A stretch of DNA of 7,861 bases from Flavobacteriales bacterium (GTDB lineage: Bacteria; Bacteroidota; Bacteroidia; Flavobacteriales_D; SKUL01). Where the stretch lies: assembly GCA_007129985.1 (NCBI GenBank), contig SKUL01000368.1:1-7861 (forward strand), written 5' to 3'. The notes below the pieces were generated by a model, which made no database searches, was not told the origin of the DNA, and saw only the letters and a list, made by a program, of their open reading frames with translations. Numbering within the stretch: position 1 is the stretch's first letter; every line of letters starts with the position of its first letter. Shown here piece by piece: positions 1-6,880 of this stretch. The position numbers and the translations under genes are program-made.

Positions 1-504
1 CAATGCAACAACGACCTGAGCATTGTGCTCAATGGTTCTGTGAGTGGTGCCGAAGGAGGTGTGTGGAGTACATCAGGAACCGGTTCATTTGAACCCGACC
101 CGAATGCACTCAACGCGGTGTATGTGGCCAGTGCCCTCGACTCAATCATCGGAAGCGTGGAACTTACACTCACCACCATCAGCAGCAGTCCGTGTGATGA
201 AAGCAGCGCTACCATCCTCATCACCTTTGAAGCCGCTCCGGTGGCCATTGCCGGTGATGACTTGGTAACGTGCGGTACCATCAACGAAATCCAACTCAAC
301 GGAATCGTGAGCAACACCGCCGGTGCAACGTGGAGCAGCAGCGGCACGGGAGCCTTCACTCCCAATGAGAACACACTTGATGCAGTGTACACCATGAGCG
401 CGGAAGACATTGAAGAAGGCTCAGTAGTTCTCACGCTGACCACAGAAGCCGGTGAGGTTTGTGAGCCCGCCAGCGACCAGCTCAACATCATCATTGACAA
501 CCCG
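1..504 (+). repeat. Two tandem 267-bp (89-residue) coding repeats
   Basis: The protein segments 2-90 and 91-168 (window numbering) align without gaps at a period of exactly 89 residues. The tryptophans (22 and 111), the SGTG cores, the LTLTT strands (55-59 and 144-148) and both cysteines (2/91 and 65/154) all keep the same spacing. In the 38-residue core from W to LTLTT, 24 positions are identical. The DNA is clearly more diverged than the protein, so this is an old repeat held by selection rather than a recent duplication. The first copy may be cut by the window edge, and more copies probably lie upstream. Confidence 0.8.
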
Positions 505-1266
505 CTTATTGCAAACTTTGATGTAGCCAACGCCTGTGTAGGTCAAACCACACAGTTCATTGACCAAACCCTTGCTTTGGGTGGCGAGATTGTGAGCTGG
601 ATGTGGGACTTTGGCAACGGTCAGACCAGCAGCGACCAAAACCCAAGCGTGGTGTACAGCGAAACCGGAAGCTACACCGTAACCCTCATGGTGGTTGACG
701 CACAGGGTTGTTTTGCCGAGGTTACGCAATTGGTAAGCATCAGCGAAGTGCCTACGGCGGCATTCTCTGTGGAAACTGTTGATGAAGATGGAACCTTCAG
801 CTTCACCGACAACTCAGATGGAGCCAGCAGTTGGTCGTGGGATTTCGGTGACGGTGTGGGCAGCAGCAACGTTCAAAACCCGGTGTACAGATACCCGGAA
901 GACGGATTGTTCACCGTGATTTTGACTGTTACCAATGAGTTTGGATGCTCCGACTCTACCTCTGCGGTGGTAGAATGGGAAGGCACAAGGATTCTGCCCC
1001 CCAAAATGCCCAACGCGTTCTCGCCCAACGGCGACGGTCTGAACGACGTGTACAACATATTGGGCGGTCCATTCTCAGAGCTAGACTTTAAAGTGTACAA
1101 CGGATGGGGTGAACTCATCTTCGAAAGCAATCAGCAAGAAAACGGCTGGGACGGAACGCACCGCGGACAGGATGTGCCTGTGGGCGTGTACGTGTACACC
1201 GTGAAGGCCACAACCATCGAGGGTACCGAACACGAAAAGTCCGGTCAGATATCACTCATCCGATAA
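1..1266 (+). CDS. Secreted PKD-domain protein with T9SS type B (CHU_C) C-terminal sorting domain, 5' partial
   Basis: The reading frame is open from the first base and ends at TAA 1264-1266, giving 421 residues of a longer protein; the ATG at 25 lies inside a repeat and is not taken as the start. Counting from the window edge, residues 2-90 and 91-168 are two copies of an 89-residue repeat with a WSxSGTGxF core (W22, W111) and a cysteine pair each (2/65, 91/154). Two PKD-like domains follow, at about 170-248 and 252-328, with WDFGNG at 202-207 and WDFGDG at 280-285. Residues 333-421 form a CHU_C/gliding-motility-associated C-terminal domain with PNAFSPNGDGLNDVY at 337-351 and a typical YxYTV strand near the end. 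In this family the terminal domain directs export by the type IX secretion system to the cell surface or medium. The rest is probably an adhesin-like stalk; the N-terminal part and ligand are unknown. The PorP/SprF-like gene starts 12 bases downstream and is the likely export partner. Confidence 0.93.
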   Translation, partial: QCNNDLSIVLNGSVSGAEGGVWSTSGTGSFEPDPNALNAVYVASALDSIIGSVELTLTTISSSPCDESSATILITFEAAPVAIAGDDLVTCGTINEIQLNGIVSNTAGATWSSSGTGAFTPNENTLDAVYTMSAEDIEEGSVVLTLTTEAGEVCEPASDQLNIIIDNPLIANFDVANACVGQTTQFIDQTLALGGEIVSWMWDFGNGQTSSDQNPSVVYSETGSYTVTLMVVDAQGCFAEVTQLVSISEVPTAAFSVETVDEDGTFSFTDNSDGASSWSWDFGDGVGSSNVQNPVYRYPEDGLFTVILTVTNEFGCSDSTSAVVEWEGTRILPPKMPNAFSPNGDGLNDVYNILGGPFSELDFKVYNGWGELIFESNQQENGWDGTHRGQDVPVGVYVYTVKATTIEGTEHEKSGQISLIR

Positions 1267-1278
1267 ATCGCCATTGCC

Positions 1279-2298
1279 ATGAAAACGCCAAAAAGAACGA
1301 ACAACATAAGCGCCATGAAAACGATTCGAATCCGATTGATGCAAATTGCCTTTATGGGGATTGCGTGCCTGCCGGGCAGCCATCATCTGCTGGCACAAGA
1401 TGCCCACCTTTCGCAGTTCGATGCCATGCCCATGATGATTAATCCGGCCAACACCGCCATGGGCGATGTGGATGAACTGCGCATTGGTTTGCAATACCGA
1501 AGTCAGTGGGCGTCCATGGGGAGCAATTTCACCACAACCGCCGCCAGTTTCGAAATGCCGATTCAGGAGCGCTTTGGTATTGGCGCTTCGTTGATGTCGC
1601 ACAACGCCGCCGACGTGTTCAATACCCTGAACTTTTTGGTGAGCGGTGCCTATCAGATTTCAGACCCGTCGCAGCGCCACTGGCACCTTTCTACGGGTGT
1701 TCAAATCGGGTTTTTGTACAACCGGATTAACATGAACAACCTGCTTTTTGAAAGTCAGTTCGACGGAAGCAACTTTGACCCCGACCTTCCGAGCGGTGAG
1801 TTTTTGGAGCGCAGGGCTACATTCTCTCCGGATGCCAACGTGGGTATTCGCTATGAGAACACCAATCGCCGGAAAACAGTTAATCCCCATGTTGGATTTT
1901 CGCTGTACCACGTGTCGCGTCCGAGAGAAAACCTCACCGGAGAAAATGCCCGTCGCCCTCTGCGCTATGTACTGCACGGAGGTGCGCGCATCAACATCAA
2001 CAAGGATTTCAGCATTGACCCACAAATCCTTTACATGCGGCAGCGAAGTGCGCAGGAAATCATGTTTGGTGCAATGGCAAATATTGAGCTTCGCGACCCT
2101 TACGGACTTGTTTTCGGGGCTTTTTACCGAAATCAAGACGCGTTTATCATTCACGCAGGAGTTCAGCACAACCGAAACGTGTATCGAATCAGTTATGACG
2201 TAAACTCATCGGGATTATCGATGGCCACCAACAACCGGGGCGCCATTGAGGTATCGGTACTCTACACTCCGGGCAGAAAGCGGCGTCATAGGTTCTAG
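1279..2298 (+). CDS. PorP/SprF family type IX secretion system outer-membrane protein
   Basis: This 339-residue protein has the length and N-terminal signature of the PorP/SprF family: after the signal peptide it reads QDAHLSQFDAMPMMINPANT (from residue 40), matching the family pattern of a Q-D-x-x-x-S-Q-F stretch followed by NPA. The rest alternates polar and hydrophobic residues with many aromatics, as expected for an outer-membrane beta-barrel, and it ends in phenylalanine. In gliding Bacteroidota, SprF-like proteins encoded next to a type B (CHU_C) cargo are needed for secretion or attachment of that cargo, and the gene just upstream encodes such a cargo. The start is uncertain: ATG 1279 adds 12 residues before a good signal peptide (about 13-39, predicted cut after A39), while ATG 1315 places the signal peptide at the very N-terminus and is more natural. 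The gap from the upstream stop is only 12 bases, and no promoter is visible there, so co-transcription is likely. It could be a general PorP paralogue rather than a dedicated partner. Confidence 0.9.
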   Translation: MKTPKRTNNISAMKTIRIRLMQIAFMGIACLPGSHHLLAQDAHLSQFDAMPMMINPANTAMGDVDELRIGLQYRSQWASMGSNFTTTAASFEMPIQERFGIGASLMSHNAADVFNTLNFLVSGAYQISDPSQRHWHLSTGVQIGFLYNRINMNNLLFESQFDGSNFDPDLPSGEFLERRATFSPDANVGIRYENTNRRKTVNPHVGFSLYHVSRPRENLTGENARRPLRYVLHGGARININKDFSIDPQILYMRQRSAQEIMFGAMANIELRDPYGLVFGAFYRNQDAFIIHAGVQHNRNVYRISYDVNSSGLSMATNNRGAIEVSVLYTPGRKRRHRF

Positions 2299-2322
2299 TA
2301 TTGACCCACACTCAATAACCCA

Positions 2323-5300
2323 ATGTCCGCAGGCATTGGCAGCGAAACCGTATCTTCGCTCCTGATGTACTGCCGCACCCACATTCGTATACCTTTACTT
2401 TGGGCGATTCTTATGCTTGTTGCCGCATCTTGCAGTCAGCAAGATACCCAACATTCAACGGAAGAGCCGCTCCCTCCCCCAACATTGCTCGAAGAAATCA
2501 GTCCGGCGCACAGCGGAATACACTTCGCCAACAACATCCGGGAAACCAAAGCCTTCAACTACCTTCGATACAGCTACATGTACAATGGAGGTGGCGTTGC
2601 TGTAGGCGATATTGACGGCGACGGGCTGGCCGACATCTATTTCACCGCCAACCAGGGTAGCAACAAGCTGTATTTGAACAAGGGCGATTTTCAATTCGAG
2701 GACATCACCCAAAGCGCCGGAGTGAGTGACAGCGAAGGATGGACCACCGGTGTGTGCATGGTTGACATCAACGGAAACGGGCTGTTGGATATCTACGTGT
2801 GTAAATCGGGGCCTTCCGACAATCCGGACGACAGGCGCAACCTGCTCTACATCAACAACGGCAATTTGACCTTTACCGAGCAGGCCGCAGCATGGGGTAT
2901 TAACGACCCGGCACACAGCACCATGGCCTACTTTTTTGACTACGACGGAGACGGAGACCTTGACATGTTTCTACTCAATCACCGCATAGACTTTTTAGAG
3001 AATTTGAATGTGGACCTTGATTTTCAGCGCATCATTGACCCCTCAACTACTGACAAGCTATACCGAAACGACGGGAATCGATTTACAGATGTGACCTCAG
3101 AGGCAGGACTCTCCAACAAAGCATGGGGATTGGGAGCCGCCGTTGCAGACTACAACGGTGACGGTCTTCCTGATATTTTTGTGTGCAACGACTACCGGCA
3201 GCCCGACCATCTGTACCTCAACAATGGTGACGGGACTTTTCGCGACGGCATTCACGACCATTTCGGACACATCTCATTTTACAGCATGGGGGCAGATGCG
3301 GCCGACTTCAACAACGATGGCCATACCGACCTGATGGTGCTCGACATGGTTTCGGAAGACCATGTGCGCTCCAAACGCATGATGGCAGCCATGAGCACGG
3401 CCAATTTTAGAGAAATGGTTGACATTGGCTACCACCACCAGTACATGTTCAACATGCTGCACCTGAACCGCGGAAACGGAGATTTCAGCAATATTGGCCA
3501 CCTGGCGGGAGTGGCCAAAACCGACTGGAGCTGGGCGCCTCTGTTTGCCGACCTCGACAACGATGGCTGGCTCGACCTCATCATAACCAACGGCATAGAC
3601 AAGGACGTAACCGACGTTGATTTTAAAACCGAAATTGAGCGCCGCTTTATGATGGGTCAGCCGATGTCTTTTCAGGAAGCCATGGAACGCTGGCCTGCTG
3701 CCAAAATCCCCAATTATGCCTTTAGGAATACGGGTGATTTGAGGTTTGAAAACGCAAGCGCAAGCTGGGGGCTGGACCGAGCCGTAAATTCCAACGGCAT
3801 TGCCTACGCCGACCTCAACAACGACGGCGCACTCGACCTCATCATCAACAACCTCAACGACCCGGCATCAATCAATCGCAATCACAGCAAAAGCCACTGG
3901 CTTCGGGTTGAGCTAAGCGGCCCAGAGGGCAACCGATTGGGTCTTGGAACACGCGTTGAGATAGAGACCGAAAACGGCTATCAGCAGCGCGAAATGTACA
4001 TGGCGAGAGGGTTCCAGTCGTCGGTTGAACCTGTGCTGCACTTTGGACTGGGTGAGCTGGGCACGGTAAATACCCTGCGCGTTATCTGGCCCGACGGAAA
4101 AACAGAATTGAAGCGCGATGTACAAGCCAATCAAAAGCTCACACTCCGCTACCAGGATGCCGGTGAAGAGTATTCACCACCTCAGCTTGAAACGCTGTTT
4201 GAGCAGGTTAACGGGCCTGCTATCGGTATAGATTTCGTGCACCGCGAAAACGACTTTGACGATTTTGCCCGTGAAATTCTGCTGCCGCACAAGCAAAGTA
4301 CCTGGGGCCCGCACATTGCTGTGGGAGACATCAACGGCGACGGGCTGGACGACTTTTTTGTGGGAAATGCCAAAGGAGCAGAGGCGGCCACCTTCATTCA
4401 AACTGCCGGAGGGAAGTTTATTCGCAGCAACCACGCCCTCTGGAAGAAAGAGGCCGACTACGAAGACATCGGGGCGCTGTTTTTTGACGCCAATGGAAAT
4501 GGCCACCTCGATTTGTACGTGGTAAGTGGCGGTAACGAGCGTCCACCGGAGGATGCAGGCTATCAGGACAGACTCTACCTCAACGATGGCAAGGGCAACT
4601 ACCAGCGTGCGAGCAATGCTCTCCCAACCATTGTGAGCAGTGGCAAATGCGTTGTTGCGACCGATATTGACGGTGATGGCGACCTTGACCTATTTGTGGG
4701 TGGAAAACAATTTCCCGGCATCTACCCCTACCCCGGCAAATCATACATCCTGCGCAATGACGGTGGAATCTTCACTGACATCACAGAACAATTCGCGCCT
4801 GAATTACGAAACATCGGAATGGTAAGCGATGCCGTTTTTGCAGACTACAACAATGACGGACTTCCTGATTTAGCGGTGGTATGCGAATGGTCGCCCATTA
4901 TGCTTTTCAAAAACACCGGCAATCAATTGGTCTTTGACCGAAACACAAGCGGACTCGAAAAAAGCAACGCGTGGTGGTACTGCATCCATGCTGTAGATAT
5001 GGATGGCGATGGAGACATTGATTTTGTGGTGGGCAACCTGGGGCAGAACAACAAGTTTCAACCCAGCACCGAGAACCCGCTGCACGTTTTTTGCGCCGAT
5101 TTTGATGGGAATGGCACCTACGATATTGTGCTCAGCAAAGAGAAAAAAGGGACTTTACTGCCCGTTCGGGGCAGGGAGTGTTCCTCAGAGCAGATGCCAT
5201 TTATCGGCATGAAATTTCCCAGCTACCGAAGCTTTGCCGAAGCCGATTTGCGAGCCATTTACGGCGAAGATGCGCTGGCGCAGGCTTTGCACCTCGTGGC

Positions 5301-5694
5301 ATACGATTTTAGCAGCGTGTATCTTGAAAATCTGGGCAACGGGCAGTTCAAACGGCATGAGCTTCCTGCCCACGCGCAATTCGGACCCCTGATGGGCATA
5401 GATGTGCGCGACGTGAACGGCGACGGAGTGAAAGATATCATTGGTGTGGGCAATATGTACAACGCCGAGGTGGAAACAGTGCGGTACGACGCTTGTCGCG
5501 GTTTTGTGCTCCTTAGCGACGGCGAGGGAGGATTTGACTTTGAGCCTCATTCAGGTTTTTATCATTTCAGCGATGCACGGAGCCTCGCCGCTTTGCATAT
5601 TGCCGGGCAACTCCACTACATTGTAGGAGCCAACAACGGAGCCCTTACCATTTTGAAACACCGCAAGAGTCAATCAGGAATTGCACACCAATAA
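2323..5694 (+). CDS. Large lipoprotein with FG-GAP/VCBS repeats and central ASPIC/UnbV domain (CRTAC1-like, duplicated)
   Basis: The frame codes for 1123 residues. A basic and hydrophobic stretch ends in LVAASC with C37, a likely signal peptidase II site, so the product should be anchored to the outer membrane. Fourteen calcium-loop motifs of the D-x-[DN]-x-[DN]-G-x-x-D type start at residues 96, 148, 206, 276, 328, 410, 497 and then 669, 722, 781, 841, 892, 926, 1030. Between the sets lies an ASPIC/UnbV domain at about 525-610 (HWLRVEL through NRLGLGTRVE to VIWPDGKTE). Both halves begin alike, with L-[LF]-E-[EQ]-[IV] then GI-x-F (G65 and G635) leading to VAVGDIDGDG or IAVGDINGDG, so the protein looks internally duplicated. 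FG-GAP blades usually build seven-bladed beta-propellers with structural calcium, which fits seven motifs per half. In this family such proteins are extracellular and thought to bind proteins or glycans; no enzyme site is seen and the ligand is unknown. ATG 2365 (residue 15) gives a shorter, more usual signal peptide than ATG 2323. There is no T9SS sorting domain at the C-terminus. The gap to the PorP-like gene is 24 or 66 bases, suggesting one operon. Confidence 0.92.
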   Translation: MSAGIGSETVSSLLMYCRTHIRIPLLWAILMLVAASCSQQDTQHSTEEPLPPPTLLEEISPAHSGIHFANNIRETKAFNYLRYSYMYNGGGVAVGDIDGDGLADIYFTANQGSNKLYLNKGDFQFEDITQSAGVSDSEGWTTGVCMVDINGNGLLDIYVCKSGPSDNPDDRRNLLYINNGNLTFTEQAAAWGINDPAHSTMAYFFDYDGDGDLDMFLLNHRIDFLENLNVDLDFQRIIDPSTTDKLYRNDGNRFTDVTSEAGLSNKAWGLGAAVADYNGDGLPDIFVCNDYRQPDHLYLNNGDGTFRDGIHDHFGHISFYSMGADAADFNNDGHTDLMVLDMVSEDHVRSKRMMAAMSTANFREMVDIGYHHQYMFNMLHLNRGNGDFSNIGHLAGVAKTDWSWAPLFADLDNDGWLDLIITNGIDKDVTDVDFKTEIERRFMMGQPMSFQEAMERWPAAKIPNYAFRNTGDLRFENASASWGLDRAVNSNGIAYADLNNDGALDLIINNLNDPASINRNHSKSHWLRVELSGPEGNRLGLGTRVEIETENGYQQREMYMARGFQSSVEPVLHFGLGELGTVNTLRVIWPDGKTELKRDVQANQKLTLRYQDAGEEYSPPQLETLFEQVNGPAIGIDFVHRENDFDDFAREILLPHKQSTWGPHIAVGDINGDGLDDFFVGNAKGAEAATFIQTAGGKFIRSNHALWKKEADYEDIGALFFDANGNGHLDLYVVSGGNERPPEDAGYQDRLYLNDGKGNYQRASNALPTIVSSGKCVVATDIDGDGDLDLFVGGKQFPGIYPYPGKSYILRNDGGIFTDITEQFAPELRNIGMVSDAVFADYNNDGLPDLAVVCEWSPIMLFKNTGNQLVFDRNTSGLEKSNAWWYCIHAVDMDGDGDIDFVVGNLGQNNKFQPSTENPLHVFCADFDGNGTYDIVLSKEKKGTLLPVRGRECSSEQMPFIGMKFPSYRSFAEADLRAIYGEDALAQALHLVAYDFSSVYLENLGNGQFKRHELPAHAQFGPLMGIDVRDVNGDGVKDIIGVGNMYNAEVETVRYDACRGFVLLSDGEGGFDFEPHSGFYHFSDARSLAALHIAGQLHYIVGANNGALTILKHRKSQSGIAHQ

Positions 5695-5708
5695 ACTCAC
5701 TACTTTTG
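5681..5708 (+). promoter_or_regulatory. Bacteroidota-type promoter (TTG-N17-TAnnTTTG)
   Basis: TACTTTTG at 5701-5708 matches the Bacteroidota -7 consensus TAnnTTTG at every fixed position. A TTG at 5681-5683, 17 bases upstream, fits the -33 element and the accepted spacing. The -33 element lies within the last codons of the VCBS gene. Transcription should start a few bases after 5708, leaving a short A-rich leader before ATG 5734. This suggests that the downstream lipoprotein gene has its own promoter, though read-through from upstream remains possible. Confidence 0.65.
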
Positions 5709-5733
5709 CGTTTTAGAGCAAAACCACACAACC

Positions 5734-6717
5734 ATGCACTACAGCTCCAAATTTCTCTGTGCACTTTCTGTGTTGGTGGCATTGACCGCCTGCAAAAAAG
5801 ACGAACCGGACCCGGTTGAAACACCGAACGACCCTACTCCGCAAGCCATGCCGCAAGCCTGTAAGGACCCTGCCACCGACCCCGGCCCCGATGGCCCCGG
5901 TTTGGTTTTTAAGTTTCGCTTTAACAACCAGCAACAGCGATTGAACAATTTTGGTCTTCCGGCCAATTTGCCGACTGCGCACGCCGGACAATCACCTCAA
6001 TTCAATGGCATCAGCGCACACTATATTGAGTTGGCGCCGTCTGCCTTTACCGCTTTGGGCACTGGCGAAATTATTTTCAACGGACCGGAAACTGCGGCAG
6101 GCGGAGCATCAGCACTGGATTTTGACCAGGCTATTGTAAAAGGCCAATGTGAGGACTTTATCCGCATTCCCTTTTCGCAGATTAATGAAGGAACCTATCC
6201 GTGGATTCGTGTTTCTCTCGCCTACCAGAATTACGATATCGAATATTTGTGGAACGGCAACATGTACACCGGAACCGTTGCGAGTTTTATTGGCTTTAAC
6301 AACTACATCACCTCTTACAACATCAACAACGAAACGATTGAAGTAAACGGCAACCGGCTTCAAGGTTATTGGGGATTTGAAACAACCATGACCTTTCTGG
6401 GAGTAGATTACACGGAAACTGTTACAGGCCAGGCACCCGAAGGAGCGACCACAGTACCCAACCCACTTTTCGATTCTTCGCCCATTCCTGCGGGCTCATG
6501 TGTGGTTACAGGACCCTTTGACAACCCACTGCAAATCACAGGCAACGAAACCGAAGACATCGTGATTGTGCTTTCACTCAGCACCAACAAGAGCTTTGAA
6601 TGGATTGATGTAAACGGCGACGGAAAGTACGAACCCCTTAATGCCAGCTTTCAGGCTACGGGAGAGGTTCCTGTTGATATGGGGGTGAGGGGTTTGGAAA
6701 TCTACGTCAATCCATAA
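5734..6717 (+). CDS. Lipoprotein of unassigned function, probably surface-exposed
   Basis: The product has 327 residues. It starts with a short signal peptide ending in LTAC (C20), a clear lipobox, so it should be acylated at C20. The next residues, KKDEP, match the lipoprotein export signal described in Capnocytophaga and Flavobacterium relatives (lysine followed by two acidic residues just after the cysteine), which sends lipoproteins to the outer face of the outer membrane. Residues 25-56 form a linker rich in proline and aspartate with C43. The remainder, from FKFRF (59-63), looks like a globular, beta-rich domain with aromatic strands, cysteines at 139 and 256, and one calcium-loop-like motif, DVNGDGKYE, at 292-300. 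I recognise no enzyme motif and no named domain. The look of the sequence suggests a family kept in Bacteroidota, but that is an impression from memory only. The start is well set: the ATG follows an A-rich leader and gives a compact signal peptide. It has its own likely promoter at 5681-5708. Confidence 0.88.
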   Translation: MHYSSKFLCALSVLVALTACKKDEPDPVETPNDPTPQAMPQACKDPATDPGPDGPGLVFKFRFNNQQQRLNNFGLPANLPTAHAGQSPQFNGISAHYIELAPSAFTALGTGEIIFNGPETAAGGASALDFDQAIVKGQCEDFIRIPFSQINEGTYPWIRVSLAYQNYDIEYLWNGNMYTGTVASFIGFNNYITSYNINNETIEVNGNRLQGYWGFETTMTFLGVDYTETVTGQAPEGATTVPNPLFDSSPIPAGSCVVTGPFDNPLQITGNETEDIVIVLSLSTNKSFEWIDVNGDGKYEPLNASFQATGEVPVDMGVRGLEIYVNP

Positions 6718-6880
6718 TCCAGAGTCTGCCAATCCAGTGGCTGAGTCATAAAGCTCATTATCAAGGCGCACGCAGGACTGAAAAGCAAGATTTCCCTTTG
6801 GTTTGGGATGACTGCCTGCCTAAGGCTGGTTTTCAGTCCAAATGCAACGTAGAGAATGGGCTTTATGGGCGGCCACCAAC
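6718..6880. other. Non-coding gap between convergent genes
   Basis: These 163 bases separate the stop of the plus-strand lipoprotein gene from the stop of the minus-strand dehydrogenase gene. I see no convincing small gene, tRNA or promoter in it. Its one notable structure is the inverted repeat at 6775-6839. A terminator function for both genes is expected here from the convergent layout. Confidence 0.6.
6775..6839. terminator. Inverted repeat with 10-bp perfect arms, possible bidirectional terminator
   Basis: GGACTGAAAA at 6775-6784 is the exact reverse complement of TTTTCAGTCC at 6830-6839, with 45 bases between them. A GCA (6772-6774) outside the left arm can also pair with a TGC (6843-6845) outside the right arm across a bulge. 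It lies between two convergent genes, where a shared terminator is expected. Against this, the loop is long and no T-run directly follows either arm, so it may instead be a remnant or an unrelated element. Confidence 0.35.

Noticed and set aside
1660..2169. 169-codon minus-strand open frame opposite the PorP-like gene
   Set aside because: It lies wholly within a well-supported plus-strand gene, has no recognisable domain, and is best explained as a codon-bias shadow.
2296..2303. TAGTATTG as a possible -7 promoter element for the VCBS gene
   Set aside because: One mismatch in the TTTG part and no TTG at the right distance upstream; not enough to call a promoter.
2388..2402. Promoter-like matches (TACCTTTA at 2390-2397 and TTACTTTG at 2395-2402) near the start of the VCBS gene
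   Set aside because: Each misses one fixed base of TAnnTTTG, and both lie inside the signal-peptide coding region. The next ATG (residue 31) would leave only six residues before the lipid cysteine, too short for a signal.
2455..2916. 153-codon minus-strand open frame opposite the VCBS gene
   Set aside because: It is the antisense of the repeated calcium-loop codons (GAC/GGC rich), which avoid antisense stops by chance.
2608..5436. Recurring GAC-GGC-GAC-GG type DNA words as a possible repeat array
   Set aside because: They are unevenly spaced (102-516 bases) and differ in codon choice; they reflect the calcium-binding protein motifs, not a DNA repeat element or CRISPR.
5600..5694. Possible T9SS sorting domain at the C-terminus of the VCBS protein
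   Set aside because: The last residues (ILKHRKSQSGIAHQ) lack the type A or type B patterns, and the protein has a lipoprotein signal instead.
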